Below, one piece after another: positions 49,078-59,039 of a DNA stretch of 64,000 nt. Made by a program: the position numbers and the translations under genes. Each line of letters begins with the position of its first letter. Position 1 is the first letter of the stretch. The stretch lies in NCBI RefSeq assembly GCF_000283155.1, contig NW_004454166.1, positions 3,226,161 to 3,290,160 on the forward strand, given 5' to 3'. The notes beneath the pieces are model-generated. The model did no database searches, was not told the DNA's origin, and was given only the letters and a program-made list of their open reading frames with translations. The stretch comes from Ceratotherium simum simum (taxonomy: Eukaryota > Chordata > Mammalia > Perissodactyla > Rhinocerotidae).

Positions 49078-50484
49078 TGGGAGGAGAAAGAGCTCAGGAT
49101 ATTTCTCCCCACCTGCTCCCTGGCTGGGACACAGCCCCTGTCAAGCGGCCTCTCCTCCCGGCTCCAGTAACGCTGCTCCCCCCCTCGTCCTCCAGGGCAC
49201 AGGGATGGTCCTGACTCCCACCCTTGTTAGTCTCTGGTGCTCCATTAGCCCTGGTTGGTTCCCCTGGCCCTGCCCAAAGTGCTTCCTCTAAAGTAAACTT
49301 TCTTCACATCTACTCTCTGAGAATGCCATCTGTTTCCTGCCAGGACCTTAACTGACACAATAGGTCTACGTCTTTCAGGTAGAAGTCATCAAAGTATGAA
49401 CAATTTTATATCCTGATTTTTTCACCTCACATTTATCATACTCCTTTATAATTCCTTTTCACCACCAACCACACAACACTAATCACTGTAAGTTCCTGAC
49501 CTCTGCTCTCCTCTATCCAAGTCCTGCTCACTGTTTAAGCCCCATCAAAAACAGCACCTCCTCCATGTGGTCCTTCTGGATTTTCCAATGAGCTGCACTC
49601 ACCCCTTTGAACCTGCATTCTCTGCATCCCTCACCTCCTCACCCCGACCCCCCCACCCCGCCCGGGCTTTCTTGACCCTGTTCTGAAGGAACTGGGAAGT
49701 TCCTAGGTCATCTACACCCACAACAGCACACAGCACGAGGTCTCCTTGGCCCTGGTGCAGGCGGCTGGGGGAAGATGTCAGGGCCTCATAGACCCATGGA
49801 CAGGAGCTAAGCTGTCAACAGCTCCTCCAAGGTCAGGAAAGACAGCCTGCCCTTGCCCTGGCCCGGAGCCTGTGGAGCCAGCCCCAGCCTGGAGAGGTGC
49901 TGAGTCTGTGTCCCGGGAGGGAGCTGGTGGGTCAGGTGAGCCGACCAAGTCCTGGAGTGGACACGGCATCAAAGTGCTGAGCAGGCCGACAGCCCAGGAG
50001 CAGGGCTTGAAGCTGTGCTAAGCTAAGCAGTTTTTATAATGTATCTTCTCAAGAGCAGTACCCAGGGACTCCAGGCGACAGGGATTCACCGTGCAGAGTG
50101 CAAGGGGAATTTGCCAAAGGGGACCAGAATCCAGAGGCACTGTGGTTCCAGGTATTGTCATGGGCTGAGAGCTCCCAGAGGGCCCGAGGCCCGTCTGAGT
50201 CCCTGTCGGATTCCAGCATGATGACCTGGCTCAGTCAACACTGGCTGAATGAATGACTGAGACCAACAGGACGCCCCATTCATCTGCCTGAGGTGAGCAT
50301 CACTTAAACCTGCTGCCTGGCGTTCTGAGGAGGCCTGAGAAGGCATCCGTGCTTCACCTGTTACAGAGGGTATCAGAAAATGTAGGGTTCTTCGGCCAAA
50401 ATGTCAGAATGGTCCAGAAAGGAAGCCACAGAGAAAAAGCGGAGAAGGCTGCACCTCCATGATAGCGAGAAAGGTAACAATGAC

Positions 50485-50698
50485 CACTCACATTTACTGA
50501 GCACTCCTTCTGTGCAGAGCCCCTCACAGCCTCATCTCACTCTTCCGGACCATTGGTATAAACGCAAAAGGTATAACTATGATCAGTTTCTGGGTCAGTA
50601 CAATGAGACTCAGAGATGTTGAGTCAGTTGCCCAAGGTCACAAAGCTGGGAAGTAGTGAGCCAAGGATTTAACTGCAGGTCTCTTTCCACAGCCCATG
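50485..50698 (-). repeat. MIR SINE
   Basis: It has 'catttactgagcactccttc', 'gttgcccaaggtcacaaagc' and 'agtagtgagccaaggattta', ending at the MER20 target site. Confidence 0.75.
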
Positions 50699-50706
50699 CT
50701 ATAAAC

Positions 50707-50926
50707 CAGGGGTCAGTAAACTTTTTCTGTAAAGGGCTAGATAACAAATATTTTAGGCTTTGCAGGCAATACGGTCTCTGTCACAACTACTGAGCTCAGC
50801 CTTTACATTGCAAAAGCAGCTGTCAACAATGTGCAATTGAACGGCTGTGGCTGTGTTCCAATAAAACTTTACTTACAAAAACAAGAGGCTGGATTTGGCC
50901 CATCAGCCCACAGTTGCAGGCCTCTG
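50707..50926 (+). mobile_element. MER20 hAT element, full length
   Basis: 220 bp, matching the usual MER20 length. It contains 'caggggtcagtaaacttttt', 'aatattttaggctttgcagg', 'ccaataaaactttacttaca' and 'ggctggatttggcccatcag'. The 8-bp target repeats CTATAAAC (50699-50706) and CTCTAAAC (50927-50934) match at seven of eight bases. Confidence 0.95.
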
Positions 50927-51004
50927 CTCTAAACCCACAACAAAGAGCCCGTGGTTCTCTTTTCCCCTCTAGGGAAGAGTGGGTGGGAGGAGAGAGGACA
51001 AGCT

Positions 51005-51185
51005 GGAGTCAGGTGGCTCCACTAGAACGCTGGCTACGCCCCACTGGCTGGGCCCCCTGGGGGGGCAGGGAAGCTCTCTGAGCATTGTTCTCACCTGTGA
51101 ACGGGGTGTAACCACAACTCGTCTTAAGGTTGTTAGAAAGGTTAAAATAAGCTAAGACATGCTTAGTGTCTACCATGGCTGAGGT
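51005..51185 (+). repeat. MIR-like fragment
   Basis: The order 'agctctctgagcattgttct', 'cacctgtgaacggggtgtaa' and 'aaggttaaaataagctaaga' fits a decayed forward MIR. Confidence 0.45.
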
Positions 51186-53449
51186 CCACTGAATGGCAGG
51201 GTTTATTATCAGAGGCCACACAGTCAAGAGGAGGTGGAGAAAACACTGACGTGAGGTTGGGAGACGGGAGGGAAGTGCCAGTGGTGCCGCTGGAACTGAG
51301 CTCCGATAGGTGTGTCCTCTCGTGACGGCTGGCTGGCTAGTTATGGGCTCTCTGCAGGGGAATGTTAAATGTTAATCCACAGCCCATGAAACCCCAAGGG
51401 AATTCACAGGCTCCAGGGTGGGCGGAATCTTTTCACCATCCCCGGAAGGAGCAGATGTGGTGCTTGGTGACTCCCCGCGGAGGGTCAGGAGGCAGCTGCT
51501 CCTAGACTTGATATGGCAAATTGTGTGATGTGCTGTCTTCCGCAGGCGGGCAGCCAAGCAGTGATGGGGGCCTCTGCAGCCCCCTCCCCGCCGCCTGCTG
51601 CCCACACCAGCTGACTCACACTGGAGGGCCTGGAGGTGCCAGAAGGAATGGGATGGCTCTCCAGAGAAACGCAAGGCTTGGGAAGAGGACTGGGGACTGA
51701 GGGGCAGGGGGAGCGGTCTTCTCTGTTTCTACTTGAAGGTCATAACTTTGGCAGAGAAAGGAGGATGTGGGGAAACTCCATCAATATTGCTGAAGGCCAG
51801 GATATGGCTTACGATGCCAGGCGATGAGCCCCTGGCAAGGGATGGCACTCACTGCCCCAAGACTGGCCACACCAGGCCGGGTGGGAGAATTACCCATCTG
51901 ATCAAAAGATGCTAGACTGAAATTTGAGAGGGAGAGGAAAAGTGTCCAGGAAAAAGTATAAAACCAGATATGATGAGGGCCAGTATATACGAGGAATTTA
52001 AAAGGGGGCCACGGTAAAGGAAATGGTTGGGAATTTTCATATATATATATGACATATATATATATACACCAAAGTACAAAGTATTGGTAACAATGTTAAC
52101 TATGAAACTTTTGGGAAAGATGGTAAAGCTGAGCACAGATGTCCAACTCCCACCTAAGCTACCTCCTTCTGAAAGTGACAGAAAGGACCAAGAGAGTATA
52201 AAAATAGGGGGGAATCTGCTTCAGCACTGGAAAATAGGAAAGAGTGCCATCAATCTGCCACCAACTTTGAGGAATTTCTGCTAGGTACAGTGCCAGTGGA
52301 ACCAGATTGAAGGCTGACTCACAGCTCTCCTTCCTGAGAGAGCAGCGTGGTCCTGGGGCGAGGGCAGATGTGCTCACAGGGCAGACCTCACAGCCTCTGA
52401 TGGCCAGTGAGTGAGTGCTGGAGAGAAGGCTGGGCCACAGGAGGAGCAGAGCCCACCAGGGGGAGCCCACCTCTCATGGTGCAGCCCAACAGCCTTCAGG
52501 AGTGGCTAGGCCATTAGATCCAAGAACAAGCAAAGCCTATCCACACCGCGTTTTCCCATGATAGGCCTGGGCATCTCCCAGACACAGCGGGCAAGAAAAC
52601 AAGGGAGAGGCCAGGAGGAACAGCACACATCCGGAGCAGGGTGCCAACAAACCAGAGAGGAAACGCCCACAGCACAAAATGGCCCCCAACCCCTCCGGCT
52701 GCATGTCCCTGGCTGGTAATGTGGGCTTCATCATCCAGTCTTCCAGACTAATATCTGAGGTGGAGAACCTAATAGCTTCTAGATAACGCAATGAGTTACC
52801 CCAGGATAACTGACCCCTGACATAAGCAAATACCAGGTCAGGGAAGGCCTAAAATGCATATGGAACCTATGAAAACCTCCTGAAACGTAAAGAAAGCAAA
52901 AAAGGAATGCAGACAGAGGAAGAACATCTCCTCTAAAAGGATTGGCTATGGGAACCAAAAGTAAGTTGTAGTGTCTGTTTTGTAATTCAAGGAGGTTAAA
53001 GAAAACCTGGTCTCTACAATGTAAGAAATGGAATATGCAGTAAAAGAGACTGAAACTGAAAGAAAGCTAGCCATTAAGATAATAACAACAGGAAATGAGA
53101 CTCTTAAGAAGCATTAGAAGCAGTAAAGAGCAGAATTTAATGGTAGAAAACTGATGGATGTTGTGGAGGACAACCCTGAGCCCTGAGATGTTCTCTCAGA
53201 ACGTGGAGAACAAGGAGTAAGATAAAAATGACCAGAGAGAAAACAATAATATGGAGAACAAACACGAGACTCACATGTGAATTACTGGTATTTCTAAAAA
53301 AGATACCAGAACAGCAGAGCAATAATTAAAGATATAATAGAAGAAAACTTCTACATTCTGAACACCTGGTTCTTCAAATAAAAACGGTAATCATATTTTA
53401 GATAAAATAGACAAACACCCAACATGTGCTATATTTTCTTTTTTTTTTC

Positions 53450-53736
53450 TTTTTGTGAGGAAGATCAGCCCTGAGCTAACATCCATGCTAATCCTCCTCT
53501 TTTTGCTGAGGAAGACCGGCTCTGAGCTAACATCTATTGCCAATCCTCCTCCTTTTTTTCCCCAAAGCCCCAGTAGATAGCTGTATGTCATAGTTGCACA
53601 TCCTTCTAGTTGCTGTATGTGGGACGCAGCCTCAGCATGGCCAGGCAAGCGGTGCGTTGGTGCACGCCTGGGATCCAAACCTGGGCTGCCAGTAGCGGAG
53701 CATGCACACTTAACCACTAAGCCACCGGGCTGGCCC
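53450..53736 (-). mobile_element. ERE SINE
   Basis: Minus-oriented copy with duplicated middle landmarks 'ccctgagctaacatcc' and 'ctctgagctaacatct', then 'gtagatagctgtatgtcata' and end 'ccaccgggctggccc'. The flanks CTATATTTTCTTTT and CTATATTGTCTTTT form a target duplication with one mismatch. It sits within L1 sequence. Confidence 0.9.
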
Positions 53737-54617
53737 TATATTGTCTTTTTTAATTCGAAGGATTAAGAAAGAATCCTATAAGCAGCCAGCACAGAAAAAA
53801 GAAAAGACATCTACAAAGGAATCAAATCAGATTGCAGCAGACTTCATTACAGCATTGATTCAGGAGGAATATTATGATCATAGAAGTCTATATTTCATAG
53901 GAGAAGCAACAGAGAGAAACTGGGATCTATGGAGGAGCAGGGCAGACAGAAAAACCATGCATCCTTCCTGAAAAGTATGACTCAAGGACATATTCATGCC
54001 ATGGAGAGATAAATCAAAAGACACAACTCATGAGAGATATGTCAATCGAAACTGAAGCCATATAAGTATGGATCCAAATCTTAAAATCATAGTTATTATA
54101 ATATAGTTTTAAAATAAAATCTGTGTCTCAAATAACAATTGAAAAAGAATATCCACAATGTAGAATAAAGTCAAATAAAGACTCAGATTATAACAATACA
54201 AAATTAGAGGTGATGAGGGATGGGCAGTAAATAAATGTGCTCATTTCTGTAGCTAACAATAGATATTGCATTTTTATATTGGTACTTAGAGAAGTAAAAG
54301 CCTAATATTTTCAACTGAAAGTGCAATTACAGAATAGTCTTATTATAATGAGGATGTCATATTATTTAGCTAAAAGTATGGAGTTTGGCCAAAGCTGCAA
54401 TCAAAAACAAATTTATTGGCTTAAGTACATTTGCTACAACTGAAAAAGAGTAAAAAATAAGTATGTAAATCAAGAGGCTAGAAAAAAATGGCAAGACGAA
54501 CATAAATAAAGAAGGAAGGTACTAATAAAGATAAAAGCAGAAACAAATAAATTAGAAAGTAGGTAAATAAAAGCAGAGCCAATAAAAATCCAAGTGCTGG
54601 TTCTTTGGGTTAAAAAA

Positions 54618-55318
54618 CAAGATAACAGGATGTTTCACTGAAGATTTAACTTGTGTCCTTTGCTACATGTTCTTTAGCAAGAGAAACGTCTGGAAACTTG
54701 TCTGTCTCTGGGAGGAGGAGTATTCTTTAAAGAGAAGGCAAGTGGACCCCGAGAAGCAACCCAGGTGTCTGCCTTCAGGAGGATGAGCTCTACTCTGCAG
54801 CAAAATGGAACAGGACCGCTTGGGGTGGGGTTCAAAAAGAAACCCTCTGACTCTTCGGGATATCTGTGAAGAAAACACCAATAGAGATTCTGGATCGATG
54901 GAGGAAAATGACCACATCACTCCCCGCCTTGTGTTCCTGCATCCTGAGAGTGGCTCCAAACGGAAGGGAAAAAGCTATTCACAGAAAAGTTGCAACCCGG
55001 GAACCCGTGAGGAGCTTGAGTATGTCCAGAAGTGTGTCCAGGGACCTGGATCTGTGGCGGAAACCAGTCCGACCAGTGTCAACAGCTCCACCAAGTGGCA
55101 GCAGGCAGCAAGGGCCGTTAAACGCAGGCTCTCCCAGCTTGGTGATGGAAAGATCAGCACGGTTATTGCCCATTTGGGAGGAGGGTGAATCTTTGAGAGA
55201 GTGACCTGACCCTAGTAAATCTGGCAGGTTGAGTGCCTGACCCAGATTTAATTTAACTTGCAAAAATAAGAAATGTGACCATTTTTTGCATGCTGAATTT
55301 AAGATGTTAATACCCGTT
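54618..55318. other. Unidentified block inside L1, with a 127-codon ORF
   Basis: L1 ORF2-like sequence stops after 'ggttctttgggttaaaa' and resumes at 'atcaataaaatgaagc', leaving about 700 bp that is not L1. The centre is GC-richer than its AT-rich surroundings. It has an open frame on the plus strand at 54805-55188, starting MEQDRLGWGS and ending TVIAHLGGG, rich in Lys, Arg and Ser. I cannot name the protein, and no poly-A tail or clear target duplication marks a processed pseudogene. It may be a retrocopy fragment, an unrecognised transposon, or chance. Confidence 0.4.
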
Positions 55319-56127
55319 ATATCAATAAAATGAAGCAAACCAGCTAGTTTAATCAGGGAAAAAAATGGGGGACATATGTATAATGAGAAAGAGCATATAA
55401 GAAAAGATGCAGAAATTTTAAAAATTGTACTCAAATATATGCTAATAAATTTGAAAATCTCAAGGATATGAACTATTCTCTGTAAAATATAAGTTACTGA
55501 AATCCACACAAGAAGTATAAACGTAAAGGGATCAAGAAGCGTGGAAGAAGCCACAAAGATAACATATAAAAAGGGCGGGGTGGGGGATGTAAAATCCTGG
55601 ATGGTTTCACAGACTCAACTTGTGATTTTCAAGGAGCAGCTAATTTGTATATTCTATAAACTATCCCAGGGCACCCGAAAAGATGGAAAGCTTTGTAATT
55701 CACACTGTAAAACTAGAATACCTCTGACAACTAAACCTGATTAAAGATGGTTCAATCAGAGTAAAATATAAACTATGATCAAATGTAGTTGCAGAAAAAA
55801 ACTAGATAACTAAATTGATTAAAAGAATAATGCAGCATAATAAAGAAAAGTTTATTTTAGGAATGCTAATATGGTTTAATATAAATGTGTACTCCAGATC
55901 CATTTATCCAACTGCCGAGTCCACCTCTCCATCTGGATATCCACTAGGCACATCTAAACTAAGTGTTGATTTCTAAACCTCTCTAAAGCTTGCTCCTCTA
56001 TCTTCTTCCTCAAGTTTATAAATAGTAACTTATTCCTTCCAGTTGCTCAGATCAAAACCTTTGGTGCCACCCTTAATGCCTCATTCTTTTTCACATCACA
56101 CATACATTCCATCAAGAAATCTACTTT

Positions 56128-56319
56128 TTTTTTTTTTTTGAGGAAGANNNNNNNNNNNNNNNNNNNNNNNNNNNNNNNNNNNNNNNNNNNNNNNNNNNNN
56201 NNNNNNNNNNNNNNNNNNNNNNNNNNNNNNNNNNNNNNNNNNNNNNNGCCCGGGATCCGAACCCGGGTCGCCAGCAGTGGAGCGCGCTCACTTAACCACC
56301 AAGCCACGGGGCCGGCCCG
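56128..56319 (-). mobile_element. ERE SINE containing the assembly gap
   Basis: The poly-T edge with 'gaggaaga' on the left and 'gggatccgaacccgggtcgc' with 'ggggccggccc' on the right flank 100 Ns. AGAAATCTACTTT is identical at 56115-56127 and 56320-56332. Its true length is unknown because of the gap. Confidence 0.9.
56148..56247. other. Assembly gap of exactly 100 N
   Basis: A run of 100 Ns is the standard placeholder for a gap of unknown size. It lies wholly inside the ERE copy. No call can be made inside. Confidence 0.99.
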
Positions 56320-56494
56320 AGAAATCTACTTTCAAACATTACCCTACTCTACTGTCAAAAAGTATCCAGAATCTGACTGGTTTCCGTTACCTAGTCTGAG
56401 TTGCTACCTTCCACTCAGCAGCCAGGGTGATCATTTTTAAATGTAAGAGGTCAAATCCTTCTTCTTCTTAAAAACTCTCCAGTAATCCAGAAAT

Positions 56495-57680
56495 AAATCC
56501 ATACTGCTCCAATTGATTTTCAGTAAGGGTGCCAGGACCCCTTAATGGAGAAATAATAGTTTTTCATCAAATAACGCTAGGACAACTGGATAGCTTCACA
56601 GGAAAGAACGAAGTTGGACCCTTACCTCACACCATGTACAAAAATTATCCCAAAGGCCTAAATGTGAGAGCTAACACTATAAAACTCTTAGAAGGAAACA
56701 TAGGTCTAAGTCTTGATGACCTTGGATTAGACAATGGTTTCTTAAATATGACACCAAAAGCACACACAACAAAAGAGAAAAAATGAACAGATAAATTGGA
56801 CTTCACCAAAATTCAAAACTTTTGTGTAAAGGACACCATTAAGAAAGAGCAGAGACAACCCACAGAATGGGAGAAAATATTTGCAAATCATATCTGACAA
56901 GGCTCTAGAATCCAGAATATATAAAGAACTCATAACTCAATAGACAAAAAGACAAACAACCCAATTAAAAACTGAACAAAGGATTTGAATGGGCATTTCT
57001 CCAAAGAAGATATGTAAGTCAGCTAGACACATAATGCCACATATTTTATGATTCCTTTTTTCTAGTTTTTTTGAGATATAATTGACATATAACATTGTAT
57101 AAGGTTAAGGTGTACAACATAATGATTTGATATATGTCAATGATCACCACAATAAGTTTAGTTTAGTGGGGAGTTTAGTGGGGAAATGATCACCACAATA
57201 AGTTTAGTTGATATCCATCACCTAACACAGTTACAATTTTTTTCTTGTGATGAGAACTTTTAAGATCTACTGTCTTTAGCAACTTTCAAATATACAACAC
57301 AGTATTGTTAACTACAGTCACCATGCTGTACATTACATCCGCAGGACTCATTTGTCTTACAACTGGAAGTTTGTACCTTTTTTCCACTTTCACCCATTTC
57401 CTCCACCCACCACCTCTATGATTCCATTTATATGAAATGTCTATTATAGGCAAATCCATAGATAAAGAAAGTAGATTTGTAGTTGTCAGGGGCTGGGGGG
57501 GAAGGGGAAATGAGTGCCTGCTAATGGATGTGGGATTTCTTTTTGGGGTGATGAAAATGTTCTGGAATTAGGTAGTGTTATTGGCTGCACATTATTGTGT
57601 ACAAACCAAAAATCATTTAATTGTACACTTTAAAATGGTGGATTTTATGTTATGTGAATTTTTTCTCAACAAAAACAAAA
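56495..57680 (+). mobile_element. L1 3'-end copy, itself interrupted
   Basis: Forward L1: 'gacaactggatagcttcaca', 'ttggacttcaccaaaattca', 'aaaatatttgcaaatcatat', then after a break 'attccatttatatgaaatgt' and 'ttgtacactttaaaatggtg'. The flanks CTCCAGTAA and TTCCAGTAG look like a worn target duplication in the L2. A minus-strand L1 is nested at 57056. Confidence 0.8.
57056..57416 (-). mobile_element. Short reverse L1 3' end nested in an L1
   Basis: It starts with a T-rich stretch (the tail), then 'gagatataattgacatataa', 'gttacaatttttttcttgtg' and 'caccatgctgtacattacat'. TATGATTCC is repeated exactly at 57047-57055 and 57417-57425. A 21-bp piece within it (GATCACCACAATAAGTTTAG and one base) occurs twice, 47 bp apart. 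Confidence 0.75.
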
Positions 57681-58063
57681 TAGTTTCCAGTAGCTTTTCA
57701 TCTGATTCAAAGTATAAGCCAAAGTCCTCACAAATGTCCTGTAAGGGCAGGAAATCTCTGCCCCCCTCCAACAATGGCTCCACTTCCCCCTCACCCGCTT
57801 CATTCCAGCCATAATGTTCCCTGGTGTGGCTCCAGCACCACCATGATCACTCCCACACCAGGACCTTTGCACGTGCTGTTCTCTCTGTCTGGAACCCTGT
57901 TCTCCCAGACAGCCTGACTTGCCCCTCACTGCCTTGAGCTGTCTGCTCCAATGTCACCTTATCTTTGAAGCTCTTCTTGACCTAGCCCACCCCACATGGC
58001 ATATCCTACTCCCCTCACCCGACTTCATTTTTCTCCCTAGCACTTATCATCATCTGACTTTTT

Positions 58064-58301
58064 GTGTGTGTGTGAGGAAGACTGGCCCTGAGCTAACCTC
58101 TGTCAATCCTCCTCTTTTTGCTGAGGAAGATTGTCCCTGAGCTAACATCTGTGCCCATCTCCCTCTATTTTGTATGTGGGATGCCGCCACAGCAGGGCTT
58201 GATGAGCAGTGTGTAGGTCTGAGCCCAGGATCCGAACCTGCGAACCCTGGGCCACAGAAGCAGAGCGTGCGCGCTTAACCACTATGCCACCAGGCCGGTC
58301 C
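58064..58301 (-). mobile_element. ERE SINE with perfect 16-bp target duplication
   Basis: 'ctgaggaagattgtccctga', 'tgtatgtgggatgccgccac' and end 'ccaccaggccggtcc' identify a minus-strand ERE. CATCATCTGACTTTTT is identical at 58048-58063 and 58302-58317. Confidence 0.95.
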
Positions 58302-58789
58302 CATCATCTGACTTTTTACACATTTACTTGCTTATGTTTTTTATCATCTGCCCTCTCCGCTAGAACGTAAGCTCCTTGAGGGAGCTTTGCTTCACTCACT
58401 GATGTGTCCACAGTGTCTAGAGCAGTGCTCACACATGCTAGCACTCAATAATTCCGTGTTACATGAATAAAGATATGATAGAATGAACATGAGGAAATAT
58501 GACTCTAACTTGTCACACTGACAGAGCAAAGAAAAACAAAAGCATAGCTGTTGATATAGATTCTAAAAAGGCACCTGATTTTCCAGCCTACATATCTGGT
58601 ACAAACACTGAATAAATTAAAATGGAACATCCCTTAACACAATCAGGAATATTTCTTCTTCCAATAAACGTGAGACCTCACGAACAGCATTCTCATTAAA
58701 GTCAATAACAAGGCAAGAATATCCACATGATCACTGTTTTTAAGTATAACAGGAATTCTAGTGAACGAGGCAATAATCATAACAGTAGT

Positions 58790-59005
58790 AACTGCTAACA
58801 TATACTGGGTGCTTCCTGGGCGCTGTTCTCAGCCCCAAGTGCTTTATATGTATGAACTATTTTAATACTCACAACACCTGAGGTAATATGAGTATGTCCC
58901 CATCATCAGGAACACAGAAACATTAAACAATTTGCCCAAGGTCACCCTCAGTAAGTAGCTGAGCTAGAATTAGAGCCCAGGCAGTCATTCTGTTCTAACC
59001 ACCAG
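58790..59005 (-). repeat. MIR SINE
   Basis: It shows 'tgggtgcttcctgggcgctg', 'aacaatttgcccaaggtcac', 'cctcagtaagtagctgagct' and 'gttctaaccaccagg'. Confidence 0.8.
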
Positions 59006-59039
59006 GCAGTCCCACCTCACTGAAAGATCATGAAGACAA

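Larger units (their letters stand above)
52880..55885 (+). repeat. L1 relic with two interruptions
   Basis: Forward L1-type sequence: 'agcagacttcattacagcat' left of centre, ORF2-like 'aaatccaagtgctggttctt', resuming 'atcaataaaatgaagcaaac' near 55319 and 'gtttattttaggaatgctaa' near the end. It is broken by an ERE (53450-53736) and by an unidentified block (about 54618-55318). All frames are dead. Confidence 0.65.
55885..58490 (+). repeat. L2 LINE interrupted by three insertions
   Basis: Forward L2 in pieces: 55885-56114 ('ccatctggatatccactagg'), 56333-56494 ('cagccagggtgatcattttt'), 57681-58047 ('ccaggacctttgcacgtgct') and 58318-58490 ('gaacgtaagctccttgaggg'). Two EREs and an L1 lie between the pieces. 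Order is kept throughout. Confidence 0.8.

Noticed and set aside
48866..49291. 141-codon repetitive 'protein' over the minisatellite
   Set aside because: The period of about 31 bp changes frame every unit. All three frames look repetitive, and there is no start context or exon structure.
54644..55260. ATTTAACTTG at 54644-54653 and 55251-55260 as a target duplication around the unidentified block
   Set aside because: L1 sequence seems to stop earlier (about 54617) and resume later (about 55319). There is no poly-A beside either copy, and AT-rich 10-mers recur by chance. I left the block's edges open instead.
54979..55554. 191-codon minus-strand open frame with hydrophobic stretches
   Set aside because: The hydrophobic part is the reverse of AT-rich L1 sequence, and the rest is the shadow of the plus-strand block.
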